From positions 1 through 27,240 of the forward strand of contig CAKTQP010000026.1 of NCBI GenBank assembly GCA_934597165.1: a stretch of 27,240 nt of DNA. Direction: 5' to 3'. The position numbers and the translations under genes are program-made. This document shows, one piece after another, positions 24,113-27,240 of this stretch. A model generated the notes under the pieces. The model ran no database searches. It had not been told where the DNA came from and worked only from the letters and a program-made list of their open reading frames with translations. Source of the DNA: an uncultured Oscillospiraceae bacterium. Lineage in GTDB: Bacteria; Bacillota; Clostridia; Oscillospirales; Oscillospiraceae. Positions within the stretch are counted from its first letter, which is position 1. Every line of letters begins with the position of its first letter.

Positions 24113-27100
24113 ATGAAGGAACGGATCGCCCTCAACCCCATGCAGCAGTCCTACCTGCGGGGACGAGAGGCCAAGTATGGTATGTTCAGCAAGGCGTGCT
24201 TTGTGTACGAATATGACCCGGACAAGGTGGCGCGCACCCACCTGATGGAAGCCCTCCAACGCCTGCCCCAATTGCACCCGCTGCTGGGCGCGGCGCTGGA
24301 CGGAGAGACCTTGGTGCTGGGTGCTGGCCGGTTGGACATTCGGGAAGCCCCCCTGTGGGCGGACGGCATCGAAGCCCAGGCGGAGGCGCTGTTCCAGCAG
24401 TTCACCTGGAGCGAGCAGCGCCTGACCCAGGTGACCCTGGTCACCGGCACAACCGCCTACGTGGTGCTCTGCATCAACGGCATCCTGGCCGACGGCCTGA
24501 GCCACGACCGCATCCTGGAGACCTTGGAGCGGTGCTGCGAAGGGGAACTTTTGGAACCGGTGGAGTGCTCCCAGGCGTTTCTGGATTACATGGAGACCCT
24601 GCGGTCAGAACAGCACTCACCGGAGCAGGAGCAGGCGTTGGAAGAGGCCATGCGCCAGTTCCCGCCGGCGGCAGAGCTGGCCATCGCGGAAGAATTTTAC
24701 ACGCCGGAACCCCAGGAGACTGGCGTCCGCCGCCAGCCCATCCAGGCATCCCTGTGGCAGGCCTTCCAGCAGAAGGCGGCCAGCCAAGGCGTCACCGCCT
24801 TTCCCGTCCTGCTGACCCTGGTGGGCAAGGCCATCGGGCAGTACACGGACCAGTCAAAAGTGGTCTTAAATGTGCCGAGAACTGGAAGAATGGTGCCAAT
24901 AGACGGTATTTTCCAGGCAGTTGGGATGTACTCAGATTTTTCCCTGGTGCCGGTAGACGCAGCGGAGACCGACCTGTTCGCCCAGGCGAAAACCTTGAGT
25001 ATTTCTCTCATGGAACAGCAGTTCCAAGGCCAGATCTCCGGTCTGGATCGGCTGAAAGCCTGGAAAAAGAGCGACCCCCAAGCGGCCGCTCCCTTCGTCT
25101 GCACCTCCCTGGTGGACGGCGCCTATGACAGCCGCCTGTTCACCCGGCGTTTCGTGCGCACCCAGACGGCGCAGGTGTGGCTGGAACTGCTCCTGCTCCG
25201 CTGCGGCGAGACGGTGACTTTGGAGGCCGCCTACCAACCGGACGTCTTCCCGGCGGCGGTGGTGGAGCAGATTTTGCACGCCGTGGTGGCGGACATGGAA
25301 CAGCTGGTGCACCCGGTCGAGGAAACACCGGAACCGGTCGCCCAACCCCACCTGCCCAGCCTGACCGACCTGCTGAAACAGCAATTTTCCACCTACCGCG
25401 ACCATCCTTTCCTCCTATGGAGTAAGGGACAGCTGACTTATGGCGAAACGGACGCCCTGGCGTCCCAGCTCTGCCAGCGGCTGCGGGAATCGAATCTGAC
25501 ACCGGGTGACCGGGTGGGCATCCTGCTGCCCAAAAGCCCCCTCCAAGCCATCGCCAGCCTAGCGGCCACCAAAGCGGGCGTGGCGTTTTTGCCCCTGGAT
25601 TTGGAGTACCCGGCGGAAATGCTCTCCGCCATCACCCGCCGGGCGGAGCTGTCGCTGATCGTGACTGAACCAGCCCTGACAGAGCGGGTGACGTCCTGCG
25701 GCGTGCCCTGTTTAACGGTGGAGGAAGGCTGGTTGGACGCTGTGCCACCACAGGCGACGGTGTTCCAGGGATACCAGTGGCAGCCGGAAGACGTGCTGGT
25801 CATCATCAACACCTCCGGTACCACCGGCGAACCCAAATCCGCTGCCATCCCCTCCGCCGGGGTGGTCAACTGCCTGTTGGAGTCCCAGCGGCGTTTTTCG
25901 CTGACAGACACTGACCGGTGCATCGCCATCACCAACTACTGCCACGACATGGCCCTCTTCGACCTCTATGGCATGATCGCCTGCGGCGGTTCGGTGGTGT
26001 ATCCGGACGGCGATAAGGGGAAGGAACCTGCCCATTGGGCGGCGCTGATGGAGTGTTATCAGGTCACCTTCTGGAACTCCGTCCCGGCCTTTATGGAGAT
26101 GCTGGCGGCAGAGGAGACCAACCTGACCAAAGCCTTGACCAGTCTGCGCACCGTGGTCATGGGCGGGGATTTCCTGCCGGTCAGCCTGGTGAAACAGCTG
26201 AAAGCGGAGAAGCCCACCCTCCGCGTCCACAGCGTGGGCGGCCCCACTGAGACCACCATCTGGAACATCTCCCACGAGATCACAGCGGATGACCTAGGAC
26301 TAGACGTCATTCCGTACGGAAAACCGTTCCCCAACACCACCTACTTCATCCGCAACGCCGCTGAACAGCCCGCCCCCATGGGGGTCATCGGCGAGATGTG
26401 CGTGGCTGGCGTGGGGGTCAGCGCAGGCTATCTGGGGATGCCGGAGAAGACCGCACAGGCGTTTCCCCAGTGGAACCACCGGCGGGTCTACCGTACCGGC
26501 GACTTTGGCTACTTCCGTGCCGACGGCAACCTGATGATCTTGGGACGCCGGGATGGCCAGGTGAAGATCAACGGCAAACGCATCGAACTGCCCGGCATCG
26601 AAGCGGTGCTGCGGTCGCAGCCGGAGACCAGCCAAGTGGTGGTGGTGAAGTCGGCGCAGAACAAAAAACTCACCGCCTTCTACACCGGCACCGCCCAGGA
26701 AGAGGACGCCTGGCGCACCTTTGCCCAGGAGCGCCTGCCCGCCTACATGGTGCCCAGCCGCTTTATCTGGTTGGAACAGCTCCCCTTGACCCGCAATGGC
26801 AAGGTGGATCGAAAGGGGTTGACCCAGTACCAACTGACTCCCGCCGGACAGCCCACCCAGGCCACCGAGCCGACTGGCCGCCAGACGGTGACGGAGCAGC
26901 TCGTCGACCTGTGCCGCCAGCTGTTCCCCGACGAGGAGATCGACGAGAACCTCAACTATTACGTCATCGGCGGCGACTCCATCCAGGCCATCAAGCTGCT
27001 GTCCCTTATCAAACGCACCTTCGACGTGACCCTCAGCGCCTACGACATCCTGGAAGCCCCCTTCCTGCAGGAGTGGGCGGCGCTCATCGAGCAGAAGCAG

Positions 27101-27240
27101 GCGGAGCGAAAGCAGCTGCTCCAACAGCTCACCGGCCTGGCAGAAGCCGTGGTGGGCGTGGACGGCGACGCCCTGCGCCTGACCGAGGGCGTGGAGGCAC
27201 GCCTAGAAACCCTCTCTCAGCGGTTGGCGGAGCAGGGGAT
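24113..27240 (+). CDS. Nonribosomal peptide synthetase, Cy-like/A/T, partial
   Basis: The frame is open from the ATG at 24113 (AAGGGGG five bases upstream) to the window end (1042 codons). Residues 1-400 are a Cy-like domain with N-x4-D (Asn122 to Asp127, NGILAD) and QTAQVWLE, where the catalytic-type Asp is Glu358. The A domain follows at about 420-910: NTSGTTGEPKS (Thr567), GGPTETTIWN, YRTGDFGYF, GRRDGQVKINGKRIE, and the A10 Lys897 in NGKVDRKGL. Aligned by eye to PheA, its pocket reads D-M-F-N-V-G-V-I, nearest to the Cys code DLYNLSLI found in Cy modules. The T domain has Ser956 in VIGGDSIQAIKL. A charged helical linker begins at about 1000, so more domains may follow outside the window. 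Confidence 0.92.
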   Translation, partial: MKERIALNPMQQSYLRGREAKYGMFSKACFVYEYDPDKVARTHLMEALQRLPQLHPLLGAALDGETLVLGAGRLDIREAPLWADGIEAQAEALFQQFTWSEQRLTQVTLVTGTTAYVVLCINGILADGLSHDRILETLERCCEGELLEPVECSQAFLDYMETLRSEQHSPEQEQALEEAMRQFPPAAELAIAEEFYTPEPQETGVRRQPIQASLWQAFQQKAASQGVTAFPVLLTLVGKAIGQYTDQSKVVLNVPRTGRMVPIDGIFQAVGMYSDFSLVPVDAAETDLFAQAKTLSISLMEQQFQGQISGLDRLKAWKKSDPQAAAPFVCTSLVDGAYDSRLFTRRFVRTQTAQVWLELLLLRCGETVTLEAAYQPDVFPAAVVEQILHAVVADMEQLVHPVEETPEPVAQPHLPSLTDLLKQQFSTYRDHPFLLWSKGQLTYGETDALASQLCQRLRESNLTPGDRVGILLPKSPLQAIASLAATKAGVAFLPLDLEYPAEMLSAITRRAELSLIVTEPALTERVTSCGVPCLTVEEGWLDAVPPQATVFQGYQWQPEDVLVIINTSGTTGEPKSAAIPSAGVVNCLLESQRRFSLTDTDRCIAITNYCHDMALFDLYGMIACGGSVVYPDGDKGKEPAHWAALMECYQVTFWNSVPAFMEMLAAEETNLTKALTSLRTVVMGGDFLPVSLVKQLKAEKPTLRVHSVGGPTETTIWNISHEITADDLGLDVIPYGKPFPNTTYFIRNAAEQPAPMGVIGEMCVAGVGVSAGYLGMPEKTAQAFPQWNHRRVYRTGDFGYFRADGNLMILGRRDGQVKINGKRIELPGIEAVLRSQPETSQVVVVKSAQNKKLTAFYTGTAQEEDAWRTFAQERLPAYMVPSRFIWLEQLPLTRNGKVDRKGLTQYQLTPAGQPTQATEPTGRQTVTEQLVDLCRQLFPDEEIDENLNYYVIGGDSIQAIKLLSLIKRTFDVTLSAYDILEAPFLQEWAALIEQKQAERKQLLQQLTGLAEAVVGVDGDALRLTEGVEARLETLSQRLAEQG

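Noticed and set aside
24355..25128. Plus-strand frame of 257 codons within the NRPS gene
   Set aside because: It is out of frame with the continuous Cy-A-T reading frame from 24113 and contains repetitive Gly/Arg/Pro sequence typical of a shadow frame.

Overview
The window looks like chromosome of a fairly GC-rich, anaerobic, Gram-positive Clostridia member, most likely an Oscillospiraceae-type gut bacterium. This is inferred from gene content: a 2-hydroxyacyl-CoA dehydratase/activase pair, a C_GCAxxG_C_C redox protein, a Gx (heptaprenyl diphosphate synthase component I-like) membrane protein, an InlB-repeat surface protein, strong AGGAGG-type ribosome binding sites and sigma-A-type promoters. 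I cannot name the species.

Left block (1-9.2 kb, all minus strand): a secreted surface protein cut by the window edge; a two-gene BadF/HgdC-type activase and HgdB-like dehydratase unit, apparently a split version of a family often found as one chain of about 1400 residues; a Gx-family membrane protein; a low-molecular-weight protein tyrosine phosphatase; and an operon of an O6-methylguanine-DNA methyltransferase and a C_GCAxxG_C_C protein. Most of these units end in clear hairpins.

Right block (9.3 kb to the end, all plus strand): a LytTR regulator with a strong promoter, then a tightly packed biosynthetic operon that runs off the window. In order it encodes a Sfp-type phosphopantetheinyl transferase, a type II thioesterase, a KAS III-like enzyme whose catalytic His is replaced by Thr, an acyl-AMP ligase, a carrier protein (CP1), an ABC transporter (ATPase and FtsX-type permease), a SerRS-like amino acid:carrier-protein ligase, a zinc-ribbon PP-loop ATPase of the N-acetyl-sugar-amidotransferase/thiolase type, CP2, a GNAT acetyltransferase, an alpha/beta-hydrolase thioesterase with Cys as nucleophile, a DhbE/MbtA-like aryl-acid AMP ligase, a free-standing heterocyclization (Cy)-like domain, CP3, and a large NRPS starting Cy-like/A/T. 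Many junctions are ATGA-type overlaps, so the genes are probably translated as one coupled unit.

Working model (inference): three activating enzymes each feed a separate carrier protein. An acyl-AMP ligase loads CP1, a tRNA-synthetase-like enzyme loads CP2, and an aryl-acid ligase loads CP3. The PP-loop and GNAT enzymes tailor the CP2-bound amino acid. The Cy-like domains and a possibly Cys-selective A domain build an aryl-azoline-like unit, and the ABC transporter exports the product. I do not recognise this gene set as a described pathway. Two near-identical inverted repeats (GTTAG-N6-CTAAC), one in the leader of the LytTR gene and one at the start of the biosynthetic operon, are good candidates for its operators.
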